Assembly (NCBI GenBank): GCA_965222445.1 | Contig: CBDCTY010000002.1 | Location: forward strand, 2,170,001 to 2,234,000 | Length of the DNA stretch: 64,000 nt | Source of the DNA: GCA-958296115 sp965222445 | Lineage (GTDB): Bacteria; Chloroflexota; Dehalococcoidia; Lucifugimonadales; CAJWER01 | Direction of reading: 5' to 3' | Shown here: in pieces, positions 8,051 to 16,451 of the stretch | How positions within the stretch are numbered: the first letter of the stretch is position 1 | How the letters are laid out: each line of letters begins with the position of its first letter | Made by a program: the position numbers and the translations under genes | Notes under the pieces: generated by a model | Database searches by the model: none | The model's input: only the letters and a program-made list of their open reading frames with translations | What the model was told of the DNA's origin: nothing

Positions 8051-8788
8051 ATGACAGGACTGGTGCTGATCGCGGCGGCTTACCTACTCGGCTCCATACC
8101 CTCCGCCTTCCTGCTGGCGCGTTACCTGAGGGGCATCGACATACGGGACTACGGGTCCGGAAACGTCGGTGCGTCGAATATCATGGAGCACCTGGGGCTG
8201 CGCACCGGGATAGCGCTGGGCGTGTTCGACACGCTGCTCAAGGGTACAATGCCCGTGGTCGCCGCCGATCTCCTCGGACAGAGCCTCGCCGTTCAGGCGG
8301 CTGTGGCCGTTGCGGCCATCGCAGGACACAACTGGTCGGCGTACCTGAAGATGACCGGGGGGCGCGGCGTCTCGATAGGCATAGGCGTGCTGCTTGGGAT
8401 GGGACTCTGGATAGAGCTGGGGGTCGGACTTATCCTGATCGGGCTCATCGGGCGGGTCGTCACGAAGGATACAGGCATATGGTCGCTGGTCTCCTTCATG
8501 GCGCTGCCGGTGGCCGCGATTGTCCTCGACCAGCCTACCGAGGTCGTGTACATGCTGGGGGGAATGGCCCTGATTCTCGTAGTCAAGCGCCTCACCGCCA
8601 ACTGGGAGCGGCCCTCGACCGACCGCTACGGACCGGCGCGCGTCCTGTTGCATCGCTTCTTGTGGGACAGGGACGTCCCCCGAAAGGAAACATGGACGGG
8701 CCGAATGCCGCAGGCTGAGCAAGGATCGGTTGACGAGAGTATCGCGGGGGACGCCGCCGCCCCATCCACGACCGGCGGCAGGAGATAG
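8051..8788 (+). CDS. plsY: Glycerol-3-phosphate acyltransferase PlsY
   Basis: A 245-residue integral membrane enzyme that transfers the acyl group of acyl-phosphate to glycerol-3-phosphate, the first step of phospholipid synthesis. The three conserved loops are present: GSIPSAFLLAR (residues 12-22), GSGNVGASN (about 37-45) and GHNWSAYLKMTGGRGVSIGIG near 96-116. Four to five hydrophobic helices are evident. The C-terminal 60 or so residues (DRYGPARVLL onward) are a soluble extension not usual in PlsY and end in a low-complexity stretch. The stop codon is four bases before the start of the zinc-finger membrane gene, so the two are probably translated from one mRNA. Confidence 0.95.
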   Translation: MTGLVLIAAAYLLGSIPSAFLLARYLRGIDIRDYGSGNVGASNIMEHLGLRTGIALGVFDTLLKGTMPVVAADLLGQSLAVQAAVAVAAIAGHNWSAYLKMTGGRGVSIGIGVLLGMGLWIELGVGLILIGLIGRVVTKDTGIWSLVSFMALPVAAIVLDQPTEVVYMLGGMALILVVKRLTANWERPSTDRYGPARVLLHRFLWDRDVPRKETWTGRMPQAEQGSVDESIAGDAAAPSTTGGRR

Positions 8789-8792
8789 CCGA

Positions 8793-9293
8793 ATGGCCGA
8801 GGAGCGTGCGCCCACCTACTGCGCGAAGCACTCGGAAACGCCGACGAACCTCAGATGCAGCCGCTGCGACAAGCCGGTCTGCCCGGAGTGCATGGTGCAG
8901 GCGCCCGTCGGGATCCGCTGCCTGGAGCATGGCCAGCCCACCAAGCTCCCTACGTACGACGTCCCGGCCGGATTCATCGTACGCGGGGTTGCCGCGGGCA
9001 TCGGTATTGGCATCCTGGGCGGCTTCATTCTGGGGCTAATTGCGAGATTCACCACCCTGTTCTTCATCCCATACGTGTTCACTTTGGCCATGGTGGGGCT
9101 GGGCTACCTGGTGGGCGAGGGCATAAGCAGGGCCACCAACAAGAAGCGGGGCCAGCCGCTTATCGTAGCGGCGGCCGTGGGCGTCCTGGCAGCCTTTGCC
9201 ATCGTAGCGGCACTCGCGGGGCTGCAGCTGGACCCGTTCGACCTGATCGCGCTGGGAATCGCCATCTTCCTCGCGATCCAACGGGTCCGCTAG
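8793..9293 (+). CDS. B-box-type zinc-finger membrane protein
   Basis: A 166-residue protein. I start it at the ATG at 8793, preceded by GGAG eight bases upstream, rather than at the in-frame 8730 that would run inside plsY. Residues about 8-46 hold a cysteine/histidine cluster (YCAKH, RCSRCDKPVCPECM, RCLEH) like the B-box-type zinc finger found at the N-terminus of many bacterial membrane proteins. Three to four hydrophobic helices follow (GVAAGIGIGILGGFILGLI, FFIPYVFTLAMVGLGYLVG, VAAAVGVLAAFAIVAAL, LIALGIAIFLAIQ). Family members are often fused to rhomboid or DUF domains; no catalytic domain is evident here. Its role is unknown. The last bases of the gene are duplicated just downstream. Confidence 0.85.
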   Translation: MAEERAPTYCAKHSETPTNLRCSRCDKPVCPECMVQAPVGIRCLEHGQPTKLPTYDVPAGFIVRGVAAGIGIGILGGFILGLIARFTTLFFIPYVFTLAMVGLGYLVGEGISRATNKKRGQPLIVAAAVGVLAAFAIVAALAGLQLDPFDLIALGIAIFLAIQRVR

Positions 9294-9306
9294 CATGGCC
9301 AAATAG

Positions 9307-9336
9307 TTGACAGATTTCGTATCTATTAGGTATGAT
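9307..9336 (+). promoter_or_regulatory. Upstream promoter of the Lrp-family gene (P1)
   Basis: TTGACA (9307-9312), an 18-base spacer and TATGAT (9331-9336). It lies in the first unit of the tandem duplication. Confidence 0.7.
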
Positions 9337-9422
9337 GTGGACGATAACTAACCTATTCGACCTGATCGCGCTGAGAATCGCCGTCTTGCTCGATCCAATG
9401 GGTTCGCTAGCATAGCCAGTGG

Positions 9423-9452
9423 TTGACAGAATTCGTAGCCACTCGGTACAAT
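9423..9452 (+). promoter_or_regulatory. Downstream promoter of the Lrp-family gene (P2)
   Basis: TTGACA (9423-9428), an 18-base spacer and TACAAT (9447-9452), in the second unit of the duplication, 37 bases before the ATG. Confidence 0.7.
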
Positions 9453-9489
9453 TGGGACGATAACACTTCTGAAAAGGCCGGATAACGGA

Positions 9490-9927
9490 ATGGATAAACT
9501 CGACTCCAAGATAATCAAACTACTGCAAACGGACGGACGCGCCTCTAACGCTTCCATAGCCCGCCACGTCGGAGTGAGCGAGGGCACGGTCAGACGGAGA
9601 CTCAAGCGGCTGGTGGACGAGGAGTACATCCAGGTCGTGGCACTGCCAGACGCGGCGAAGCTTGGCTACGAGTCACAGGCTCTGGTGGGGATCCAGGTCG
9701 AGCCGGACAAGGTCGACAAGGTGGCAGACTGCCTGTTCGAGCTGTCCGAGATCAGCTGGGTGGCCGTGACGACGGGCTCGTACGACGTGTTTGCGTGGGC
9801 AACGCTGCCGTCGGCTGAGGAATTGGGCACCTTCCTTCGCACGCGGGTGGGCGTCATTCCCGGTGTGCGCCGCACCGAGACGTTCGTCAATCTGGACAAA
9901 AAGCGGGGCCATGCTGTCTCGGTGTAG
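9490..9927 (+). CDS. Lrp/AsnC family transcriptional regulator
   Basis: A 145-residue protein with the two expected domains: an N-terminal AsnC-type helix-turn-helix (LDSKIIKLLQTDGR, then VGVSEGTVRRRLKRL, residues about 4-45) and a C-terminal RAM / AsnC ligand-binding domain (about 65-140: LVGIQVEPDK, VAVTTGSYDVFAW, PGVRRTETFVNL). Such proteins form octamers and sense amino acids or related effectors. A ligand cannot be assigned. Two tandem promoters precede it and a GC-rich hairpin terminator follows, so it is probably monocistronic and could be autoregulated at one of the promoters. Confidence 0.93.
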   Translation: MDKLDSKIIKLLQTDGRASNASIARHVGVSEGTVRRRLKRLVDEEYIQVVALPDAAKLGYESQALVGIQVEPDKVDKVADCLFELSEISWVAVTTGSYDVFAWATLPSAEELGTFLRTRVGVIPGVRRTETFVNLDKKRGHAVSV

Positions 9928-9960
9928 TCGAAGCACCGGGAAAAAGCAGGCCACCGCAGG

Positions 9961-9987
9961 GGCCCCCTTGCTAAAGGGGGCCTTCTT
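9961..9987 (+). terminator. Rho-independent terminator after the Lrp gene
   Basis: A nine-base-pair GC-rich stem GGCCCCCTT / AAGGGGGCC with loop GCTA, then TTCTT. It separates the Lrp gene from aspS. No T-box elements are seen, so it is read as a terminator rather than an attenuator. Confidence 0.7.
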
Positions 9988-10016
9988 AATGGGCAGCGAG
10001 CGCCAGGAGAGAACAG

Positions 10017-11807
10017 ATGCTTAGGACCATCCACTGCGGCGACCTGAGAATAGGGCACGCGGGCGAGGCCGTAACCCTCAGCGGATGGGTGCATAATCGC
10101 AGGGACCACGGCGGGCTGATATTCATCGACCTGAGGGACAGGTACGGGCTCGTGCAGGTCGTCTTCAACCCGGAGCTGGCGCCGGAGGCCCACGCAGCCG
10201 CCGAGAGGTTCCGCAGCGAGTGGGTGGTGCAGGTATCTGGAACAGTCAACGCCCGCCCCGAAGGGACGGCGAATCCAGGACTCTCCACCGGGGAGATCGA
10301 GGTCGCAGCCTCCTCAGCCGAAGTGCTCAACGAGTCTAAGACTCCTCCATTCGAGGTCGTCGACGGCGCAGAGGTGGACGAGTTGCTGCGCCTGAAGTAC
10401 AGGTACATCGACCTTCGCCGGCCGAGTATGCAGGAGGCCATTGCCCTGCGCCACAGGGTCGTCAAGTACATTCGCGACTTCCTGGACGAACAGGGCTTCC
10501 TCGAGATCGAGACCCCCATCCTGATCAAGAGCACGCCGGAGGGGGCCAGGGACTACCTCGTGCCCAGCCGGCTCTATCCGGGGCAGTTCTACGCACTCCC
10601 ACAGTCGCCGCAGCAGCTCAAGCAGCTTCTCATGGTCGCGGGCATGGACAAGTACTTCCAGATCGCCCGCTGCTTCCGGGACGAGGACCCGAGGGCCGAC
10701 AGGCAGCCGGAGCACACCCAGCTCGACCTGGAGATGAGCTTCGTCGAGCAGGACGACGTCCTGGACCTGATCGAGGAGCTCTACACGTCGATGATCGAGG
10801 AGCTCGTGCCCGGAAAGCGGCTCGTCAAGCCCTTCCAGCGCCTGAGCTACCAGGAGGCGATGGACCGCTTCGCGAGCGACAAGCCCGACCTCCGCTTCGG
10901 ACTGGAGATGGCCGACCTGACGGCCCAGGCCTCCAAGAGCGGGTTCCGCGTGTTCTCCTCCGCAGCTTCCGGCGGGGGCATAGTCAAGGGATTCAGCGTG
11001 CCTGGCGCAGGGGGATACGGGCGGCGTCAGCTCGACGAGCTGGTCGAGTTCACGAAGACACGTGGCGCGCAGGGCCTGGTCTATATCGCCCTGGACGCGT
11101 CGGCCCCATCGCTCGCCGAGCTGACCGGTGACGACTTCAGGTCCCCCGCCGCTCGCTTCCTCACTCTCGACGAGGTGGGGGAGATCGCGGCACTGACGGG
11201 AGCGGCGCCGGGCGACCTCGTACTCATCGTCGCCGGCCCAGCCAAGTCCACGAACATCGCTCTCAGCGCCCTTCGCGACGAGATGGCCCGGCGTCACGAG
11301 CTGGCGGACCCCGACGTACTCCACTTCGCGTTCATTGTCGACTTTCCGCTCTTCGAGTGGAACGAGAACGAGGGCCGCTGGGACGCCATGCACCACGCCT
11401 TCTCGATGCCGAAGGACGATTCGATGCAGTACCTCGAGAGCGACCCGGGCAGGGTCATCGCCAACCTGTACGACCTGGTCTGCAACGGTGTGGAATGCGC
11501 CAGCGGCAGCATCAGGGTGCACCAGCGCGACCTCCAGGAGCGCATATTCAAGGTCCTCGGATACACGGAGGAGCAGGTCGGCCAGCGCTTCAAGCAGCTT
11601 CTCGACGCCCTGGAGTACGGCGCGCCGCCCCACGGGGGCATTGCTCCCGGCATCGACCGGCTCATCATGGTGCTGCTCGGTACCGACAACATCCGCGACG
11701 TCATAGCCTTCCCAAAGACACAGAACGCTATCGACCCGCTGTTCGACGCGCCGGACAGTGTGGAGGCGGAGCAGCTCAAGGAGCTGCACATCGAAATAGC
11801 CGAGTAG
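10017..11807 (+). CDS. aspS: Aspartyl-tRNA synthetase (possibly non-discriminating)
   Basis: A 596-residue class IIb synthetase. It has an N-terminal OB anticodon-binding domain (LSGWVHNRRDHGGLIFIDLR), class II motif 1 (FLEIETPILIKST), motif 2 (IARCFRDEDPRADRQPEHTQ), the bacterial GAD insertion around residues 290-420, and motif 3 (GGIAPGIDRLIMVLLG). In the OB domain the position after WV is His, and the following RRDHGG matches bacterial AspRS enzymes described as non-discriminating, which also charge tRNA-Asn and work with GatCAB. That subtype is inference. GGAGAG precedes the ATG. Confidence 0.97.
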   Translation: MLRTIHCGDLRIGHAGEAVTLSGWVHNRRDHGGLIFIDLRDRYGLVQVVFNPELAPEAHAAAERFRSEWVVQVSGTVNARPEGTANPGLSTGEIEVAASSAEVLNESKTPPFEVVDGAEVDELLRLKYRYIDLRRPSMQEAIALRHRVVKYIRDFLDEQGFLEIETPILIKSTPEGARDYLVPSRLYPGQFYALPQSPQQLKQLLMVAGMDKYFQIARCFRDEDPRADRQPEHTQLDLEMSFVEQDDVLDLIEELYTSMIEELVPGKRLVKPFQRLSYQEAMDRFASDKPDLRFGLEMADLTAQASKSGFRVFSSAASGGGIVKGFSVPGAGGYGRRQLDELVEFTKTRGAQGLVYIALDASAPSLAELTGDDFRSPAARFLTLDEVGEIAALTGAAPGDLVLIVAGPAKSTNIALSALRDEMARRHELADPDVLHFAFIVDFPLFEWNENEGRWDAMHHAFSMPKDDSMQYLESDPGRVIANLYDLVCNGVECASGSIRVHQRDLQERIFKVLGYTEEQVGQRFKQLLDALEYGAPPHGGIAPGIDRLIMVLLGTDNIRDVIAFPKTQNAIDPLFDAPDSVEAEQLKELHIEIAE

Positions 11808-11865
11808 GAGTGCAGCTCCGCTCCGACCTTGGCGACGGAGCTATCGCAGGAAGGAGACCCCGGTC

Positions 11866-12906
11866 ATGCCTGTCGTGCAACACGATGTCCTCGAGCGAAT
11901 TGCATTCGACGTATTCTCGGCCGCCGGTATGCCGGAGGACGAGGCGAGAATAGTCGCAGGCCACATAGTCACGGCCAGTCTGCTCGGCCACGATTCTCAC
12001 GGTGTCTGGTACATACCCAGGTATGGTGACATGGCCCTCGAAGGCCACGTGAACTGGAGCAAGCACGAAGTCCTCAAGGAGAGCCCGCTGTTCCGCCTCA
12101 TGGACGGGCACGGCGCTCACGGCATAGTCGCCCTGAACCGGGCCGCGGACATCGCCTTCGAGAAGGCGGAGACTTCGAGTATAGGCATGGCAGGCATCCG
12201 GAACGTCACGCACATGGGGAGGCTGGGGGCGTGTCCCACCCTGATAGCCGAGCGCGGGATGATTGGGATGGTGTGGACGAACACTGGCGGTCTCGCCGTC
12301 GCGCCCTTCGGAAGCGCGGAAAAACGTCTGCGGCTCGCCCCCGTCGCCTACGCGATACCGCGCCGGAACGGCCAGCCCTTCATGCTCGACATGACCTTCA
12401 GCGTCGTCGCCGGGGGGAAGATAGAGCAGAAGATAATTCGCGGCGAGCCCATCCCCGAAGGGTGGCTCATCTCCAAGGACGGCGAATACGTGACCGACGG
12501 CTCACGCTATCATGCCCAGGAAGCGTCTATACTGCTGCTGGGAGGGCTCCAGTTCGGACACAAGGGGCACGGCCTGGGGATGATGATGGAGATGATCGTC
12601 GGGCCGCTTACCATGGCAGGGTGTACCGACGGCGAGGACAGGGGTGGAGGCGCGCTCGTAACGGCCATCGACATTGCCGCTTTCACCGACGTGGACGCCT
12701 ACCTGGACGAGGTGGAGGCGTTCGCGGAGTACGTCACGTCCGCCGCGCCCCTGCCCGGCGTCGACCGCGTCTACGCCCCCGGTCAGCTGGAGGAACAGAC
12801 GATGGAGCGCCTCCTCTTGGAGGGGATCGACGTGCCCGAGCCCACATGGGCCGAGATTTCCGAGATCGCCGGACGCCTGGGCGTGTCCGTGCCGTCCGTA
12901 TGTTGA
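11866..12906 (+). CDS. Malate/L-lactate dehydrogenase family (LDH2) oxidoreductase
   Basis: A 346-residue NAD(P)-dependent oxidoreductase of the LDH2/MDH2 family (PF02615), which is unrelated in fold to classical LDH. Landmarks are SLLGHDSHGVWYIPRY near residues 40-55 with the catalytic histidine, the HGAHG motif near 85, NVTHMGRLG near 110, and a late glycine-rich FGHKGHGLGMMMEM near 225. Members reduce 2-keto acids such as malate, 2,3-diketogulonate or ureidoglycolate; the substrate cannot be told. AGGAAGGAG lies upstream of the ATG. A short hairpin (AGCTCCG / CGGAGCT, 11814-11842) between aspS and this gene lacks a T-run. Confidence 0.9.
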   Translation: MPVVQHDVLERIAFDVFSAAGMPEDEARIVAGHIVTASLLGHDSHGVWYIPRYGDMALEGHVNWSKHEVLKESPLFRLMDGHGAHGIVALNRAADIAFEKAETSSIGMAGIRNVTHMGRLGACPTLIAERGMIGMVWTNTGGLAVAPFGSAEKRLRLAPVAYAIPRRNGQPFMLDMTFSVVAGGKIEQKIIRGEPIPEGWLISKDGEYVTDGSRYHAQEASILLLGGLQFGHKGHGLGMMMEMIVGPLTMAGCTDGEDRGGGALVTAIDIAAFTDVDAYLDEVEAFAEYVTSAAPLPGVDRVYAPGQLEEQTMERLLLEGIDVPEPTWAEISEIAGRLGVSVPSVC

Positions 12907-13053
12907 AGACCGGCCCGCAGGCAGGCTCCTGGGGAGGGGGCGGGCCGGGTGCTGCTTTCATAGCAACCTCTCATGCCAGTTTGCGACCGGCGGGCCAAGT
13001 GATGAAAGTGGCTCCGCCCTCGTTGCCCTGAGTTGGCGGCAGTGGCCGGGGAT

Positions 13054-13103
13054 GGGTTCCCGCCCCGTATCGGGTACGGGGCAGGCTCTCCGCGGGAACG
13101 ACG
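13054..13103. repeat. Hairpin repeat upstream of folE
   Basis: GGGTTCCCG, an inner stem CCCCGTA / TACGGGG with loop TCGGG, then CAGGCTCTCCGCGGGAAC. The architecture equals the repeat at 1093-1136, but the inner arms differ in sequence while pairing is preserved. Confidence 0.7.
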
Positions 13104-13157
13104 GTGATAGGGTGCTCCCATTTGTTTTCATGGTAATTACGATTGGATGGACAGCCA

Positions 13158-13721
13158 GTGATTGACGAGGTCAAGCTGAGGGCCGCGGTAACCTCCATGA
13201 TCGAGGGCATCGGCGAGGACCCGCGCCGCGAGGGACTGGCAGACACGCCGCGGCGGGTCGCTGCGATGTACGCCGAGTTCTTCGAGGGTCTCGGGCAGGA
13301 CCCAGCGGACGTCCTCGCGACCGGATTCGAGGAGGCACACCATGAGATGGTCGTACTTTCCGACGTACCGTTCTTCTCCGTCTGCGAGCACCACTTTCTG
13401 CCCTTCTTCGGGGCCGCGGACATCGGCTACATACCCAGCGGGCGGGTCGCCGGAGCGAGCAAGCTCGCCAGGGCGCTGGACATCGTAGCGCGGCGTCCGC
13501 AACTCCAGGAGCGCCTGACTGGGCAGCTCGCCGACGCGATCGCGCAGGCGCTGAATCCGGAGGGCGTCGGCGTTGTCGTCTCCGCCGAGCACCTGTGCAT
13601 GACGCTGCGCGGCGCAAGGAAGCCCGGGAGCCGCATCGTTACCTCGTCCCTTCGCGGTACATTCAGGACAGACGACAGGGTGCGGCGGGAGTTCGACGGC
13701 CTCAGAAAGGGCGCTCATTGA
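13158..13721 (+). CDS. folE: GTP cyclohydrolase I
   Basis: Opens the imidazole ring of GTP to give dihydroneopterin triphosphate, the first step of folate/tetrahydropterin synthesis. Zinc and active-site motifs are intact: SVCEHHFLPFFG near residues 72-83, IGYIPSGRVAGASKLAR near 88-104, and the third ligand in LCMTLRGARKPG near 147. I use the GTG at 13158 (187 aa), because the homologous N-terminus (DEVKLRAAVTSMIEGIGEDP) starts there and GGATGGA lies upstream; an in-frame TTG at 13143 is possible. The stop TGA overlaps the TTG start of the next gene. Confidence 0.95.
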   Translation: MIDEVKLRAAVTSMIEGIGEDPRREGLADTPRRVAAMYAEFFEGLGQDPADVLATGFEEAHHEMVVLSDVPFFSVCEHHFLPFFGAADIGYIPSGRVAGASKLARALDIVARRPQLQERLTGQLADAIAQALNPEGVGVVVSAEHLCMTLRGARKPGSRIVTSSLRGTFRTDDRVRREFDGLRKGAH

Positions 13722-14692
13722 ACGTCGCCAGCTTCCCGACCATCGAGGAGGCTGAGCCTGCGTGGGAGCAGGTCCTGGATCTGAGCGCCGCAGCTACCCT
13801 TTTCCTGACCCCTTGGTGGCAGAAGACATGGTGGAAGCACTTCGGCGGCGGGTCCGAGCTTGTCGTGCACGTGGTGAGCGACGGACCGCGTCCGATAGGC
13901 GTGGCACCCCTGGTGTGCTCAGAAGGCGTCCTGGACCTCCTGGGGGGTACGGACCTGTTCGACTACAGGGACTTCATCGTCGAGCGAGGCCGCGAGGAGG
14001 GCTTCTGCGCCGCTCTTCTGGACCACCTGTCGCGGCGGGAATGGCACACCCTCAGGCTGGAGTCGGTTAGGGAGAGCTCGCTGACCCTGCAAGCCCTCCC
14101 CAGTGCCGCGGAGTCTGCGGGCATGTCGGTCGAGATCGAGCCGGAGGACGTCGCCCCGGTCGCCGTCCTTCCGCAGACTTGGGACGAGTACGTGGCCGGT
14201 CTGTCGAAGAAGGACAGGCACGAGTTGAGGCGCAAGATTCGGCGTCTCGACGGGGCAGGGGAGGTCAGCCGCTCTGTCTGCGGCTCTCCGGACCAGGTGC
14301 GCCGCATGATGTCGGACTTCTTTCGGCTTCACAGGGCGAGCAGCCCCGACAAGGCCACGTTCATGACCGCAGAGCGAGAGGCATTCTTCGTCGATGCGGC
14401 CAGCGAGGCCGAGCGTCGGGGGAGACTCAGGCTGGAGGCGGTCGCGCTCGACGGCCAACCGGTGGCGTCGTGCCTTGGCTTTGACTACGCTGGAGCCTTC
14501 CTGCTGTATAATAGCGGCTACGATCCAGCTCATTCCAAGCTCAGTGTCGGGATAGTCAGCAAGGCGCTCGCGATCAGGGGTGCGATTGAGTCAGGGAATA
14601 GCGTCTTCGACTTCCTGCGGGGCTCCGAGGACTACAAGTACCGGCTCGGTGGACAGGACCGTCAGGTGTACCGCGTGCTCGTCAGGCGATGA
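13718..14692 (+). CDS. FemAB/CelD-like GNAT acyltransferase
   Basis: A 324-residue protein of the Acetyltransf_6 (PF13480) type, a double-GNAT fold used by FemAB peptidyltransferases and the 'cellulose biosynthesis protein CelD' group. Visible landmarks are FLTPWWQKTWWKHFG near the start, the helix SKKDRHELRRKIRRL in the middle, and near the C-terminus VSKALAIRGAIESG, FDFLRGSEDYKYRLGG. The start is the TTG at 13718, which overlaps the folE stop by two bases; a longer frame from 13595 would run inside folE. Its own stop overlaps the ATG of the glycosyltransferase gene (ATGA). The pairing suggests a cell-envelope or small-thiol pathway; the substrate is unknown. Confidence 0.85.
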   Translation: MNVASFPTIEEAEPAWEQVLDLSAAATLFLTPWWQKTWWKHFGGGSELVVHVVSDGPRPIGVAPLVCSEGVLDLLGGTDLFDYRDFIVERGREEGFCAALLDHLSRREWHTLRLESVRESSLTLQALPSAAESAGMSVEIEPEDVAPVAVLPQTWDEYVAGLSKKDRHELRRKIRRLDGAGEVSRSVCGSPDQVRRMMSDFFRLHRASSPDKATFMTAEREAFFVDAASEAERRGRLRLEAVALDGQPVASCLGFDYAGAFLLYNSGYDPAHSKLSVGIVSKALAIRGAIESGNSVFDFLRGSEDYKYRLGGQDRQVYRVLVRR

Positions 14693-16014
14693 GTCTCGGA
14701 TCGAGGCCTGACGCCAATGGTACGCCCTCAGCCGATCCCGGGATTAAGGAACACGACAACCGCATGTACAGCCTGGCCCTGTTGAGCGTCCACGGCTGTC
14801 CGTTTGCCCGCCTGGGCGAGCGCGACACCGGGGGCATGAATGTATATCTGCTCCAGATAGCGCGAGAACTGGGCAGGCGGGGCCACAGGGCCGATGTCTA
14901 CACGAGAGTTCACGACCCCAACGATCCCGAGATAGTCGAGCTGGGCGAGAACGCCAGGGTCATTCACATCCAGGCTGGGCCTCACGGCGAGACCAAGCTG
15001 GGCCTGCACCGGCACATCCCGCAGTTCCTCCAGGGCTTGGAAGAGTTCTGCGAGCGCGACGGAACGGACTACGACATCGTACATTCCCACTACTGGCTCT
15101 CGTGCTCAGCAGCCATGGAGCTGTGCCGCCGGTGGGATGTTCCCCACGTCGCCACGTTCCACACACTTGCGCGCGCCAAGCTGGAGGCCAGGCCGGGCGA
15201 AGAGGAGTCTCAGGCCCGCATCGACGCGGAGTACGCGGCCATGATGAGCGCCGACTCAATGGTCGTGTCGACCGAGCAGGAGCGAAGCGACATCGCCCGT
15301 CTCTACGGTGTGCCGAGCCGGAAGGTGGACGTCGTTCCGGCAGGCGTCGACCTGCGAATGTTCAGGCCAATGGGGAGAGAAGACTCGCGTAGGCTGACAG
15401 GGCTGGACGGCGGGCGAACCATACTCGCAGTCGCCCAGCGCATCGAGCCGCTGAAGGGTCTGGATGTGATCATCGAGGCGCTGCCTCTGTTGGACGACGG
15501 CGGCGAAACCCGCTTTCTCGTCGTGGGCGGCGACGAGAACTCAGGGCCAGAGGTCGCTCGGCTGCAGGGCGTGGCGGCTCGGCTAGGCGTGGGAGACAGG
15601 GTCACGTTTGCCGGGGCGGTCAGCCAGGACGAGCTTCCCGCATATTACAGCGCGGCGGATGTGTGCGTGCTGCCATCGTACTACGAGAGCTTCGGGTTGG
15701 CGGCCCTCGAGGCCCTGGCTTGCGGTACGCCCGTAGTCGCTTCGAGGGTCGGAGGACCGATGTCCTTCATCGCCGATGGCGTGAACGGATTCCTGGTCCC
15801 GGAGCGCAGTGCCCGGGCATACGCACGCTGCCTGGATGCCGTGATGTCGCCCGCTCGCCCGCGTTCGGAGATGGCCGAAGCATCAAGACGGACCGCGTCC
15901 GGCATGGGTTGGGATTCCGTCGCGGACGGGCTGCTGGCCCACTACTCCTCCCTGATAGACGGGCGTCGGGCAGGGGCCGGGTACGAGGCGCCTGCGGCGG
16001 TCATGGTGAAATAG
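14689..16014 (+). CDS. GT4 glycosyltransferase, MshA-like
   Basis: A 441-residue retaining glycosyltransferase with two Rossmann domains. The N-terminal domain has SVHGCPFARLGERDTGGMNVY (donor/acceptor loop, around residues 33-53) and VHSHYWLS; the C-terminal domain has ILAVAQRIEPLKGLD and the E-x7-E motif ESFGLAALEALACGTPVVAS near residues 338-357. The GGMNVYLLQIARELG segment resembles MshA (mycothiol) and sucrose-phosphate synthase-like enzymes. Because the gene overlaps the FemAB-like acyltransferase gene, a UDP-sugar transfer onto an acceptor that is then acylated is plausible, as in thiol-cofactor assembly, but MshB/MshC partners are not in the window. Confidence 0.88.
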   Translation: MSLGSRPDANGTPSADPGIKEHDNRMYSLALLSVHGCPFARLGERDTGGMNVYLLQIARELGRRGHRADVYTRVHDPNDPEIVELGENARVIHIQAGPHGETKLGLHRHIPQFLQGLEEFCERDGTDYDIVHSHYWLSCSAAMELCRRWDVPHVATFHTLARAKLEARPGEEESQARIDAEYAAMMSADSMVVSTEQERSDIARLYGVPSRKVDVVPAGVDLRMFRPMGREDSRRLTGLDGGRTILAVAQRIEPLKGLDVIIEALPLLDDGGETRFLVVGGDENSGPEVARLQGVAARLGVGDRVTFAGAVSQDELPAYYSAADVCVLPSYYESFGLAALEALACGTPVVASRVGGPMSFIADGVNGFLVPERSARAYARCLDAVMSPARPRSEMAEASRRTASGMGWDSVADGLLAHYSSLIDGRRAGAGYEAPAAVMVK

Positions 16015-16037
16015 GGGCGTCGGGCTGGCCGAGGCGG

Positions 16038-16451
16038 CTACGGGAAGGTCCACCCGGCCATCTTGTCGGGCGTTATCTTGATCAGCACGAACTCCATCTC
16101 GCGGTACGTCTGCTCGGCGTACCGCTTCCCCTCTTCCTCGCCCTGGTAGTTGATCGACATGTCCCAGAGGATCTGCCGGTCCCACTCGGTGGAGAGTTGC
16201 GCCGTGCCATTGACCTGCACGAACCCGTGAGGCTCCGTCTCTCTTGGGATCGAGATGCAGATACGCGGGTCGCCCCGAAGATTCCTTACCTTGACGCTCG
16301 ACGGCCCCGACAGGATGAGCAGGTGCTCTCCGTCGTATAGGTGCCAGACGGGCGCAACGTGAGGCGAGCCATCGGGCCGCAGGGTTGCGAAGTTGGAGAG
16401 GAGCGGGAGCTTCAGGAATTCGTCGATCTCCTTGGCGGTCATTCTGGGCAT
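16038..16451 (-). CDS. PNPOx-like flavin/F420-binding split-barrel protein
   Basis: A 137-residue split-barrel protein of the pyridoxamine-5'-phosphate oxidase-like superfamily, which binds FMN, F420 or heme. The N-terminal strand pair (LPLLSNFATLRPDGSPHVAPVWHLYDG) and SVKVRNLRGDPRICISI are typical. I use the ATG at 16451, with GGAG eight bases upstream and a TGATG overlap with the tmk stop; an extension to 16493 runs inside tmk. Such proteins can be F420-dependent reductases; the cofactor cannot be decided. Coupling to tmk may only reflect gene packing. Confidence 0.85.
   Translation of the reverse strand: MPRMTAKEIDEFLKLPLLSNFATLRPDGSPHVAPVWHLYDGEHLLILSGPSSVKVRNLRGDPRICISIPRETEPHGFVQVNGTAQLSTEWDRQILWDMSINYQGEEEGKRYAEQTYREMEFVLIKITPDKMAGWTFP

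Larger units (their letters stand above)
9237..9467 (+). repeat. Tandem duplication of a gene 3' end plus promoter
   Basis: Bases 9237-9350 and 9356-9467 are two diverged copies of one unit of about 115 bp. Each begins TTCGACCTGATCGCGCTG, continues through the last codons of the zinc-finger gene (the second copy is noncoding), and ends with a TTGACAGA-TTCGTA... promoter and GGACGATAAC. The duplication gives the Lrp gene two promoters in a row. Confidence 0.85.

Noticed and set aside
9961..9987. T-box or attenuator controlling aspS
   Set aside because: The hairpin has a T-rich tail, but no T-box sequence, specifier loop or antiterminator is visible. It is better read as the terminator of the preceding gene.
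10314..11789. Long minus-strand open frame, 491 codons, opposite aspS
   Set aside because: It is the shadow of a high-GC gene. The plus strand encodes complete AspRS motifs, and the antisense product has no family features.
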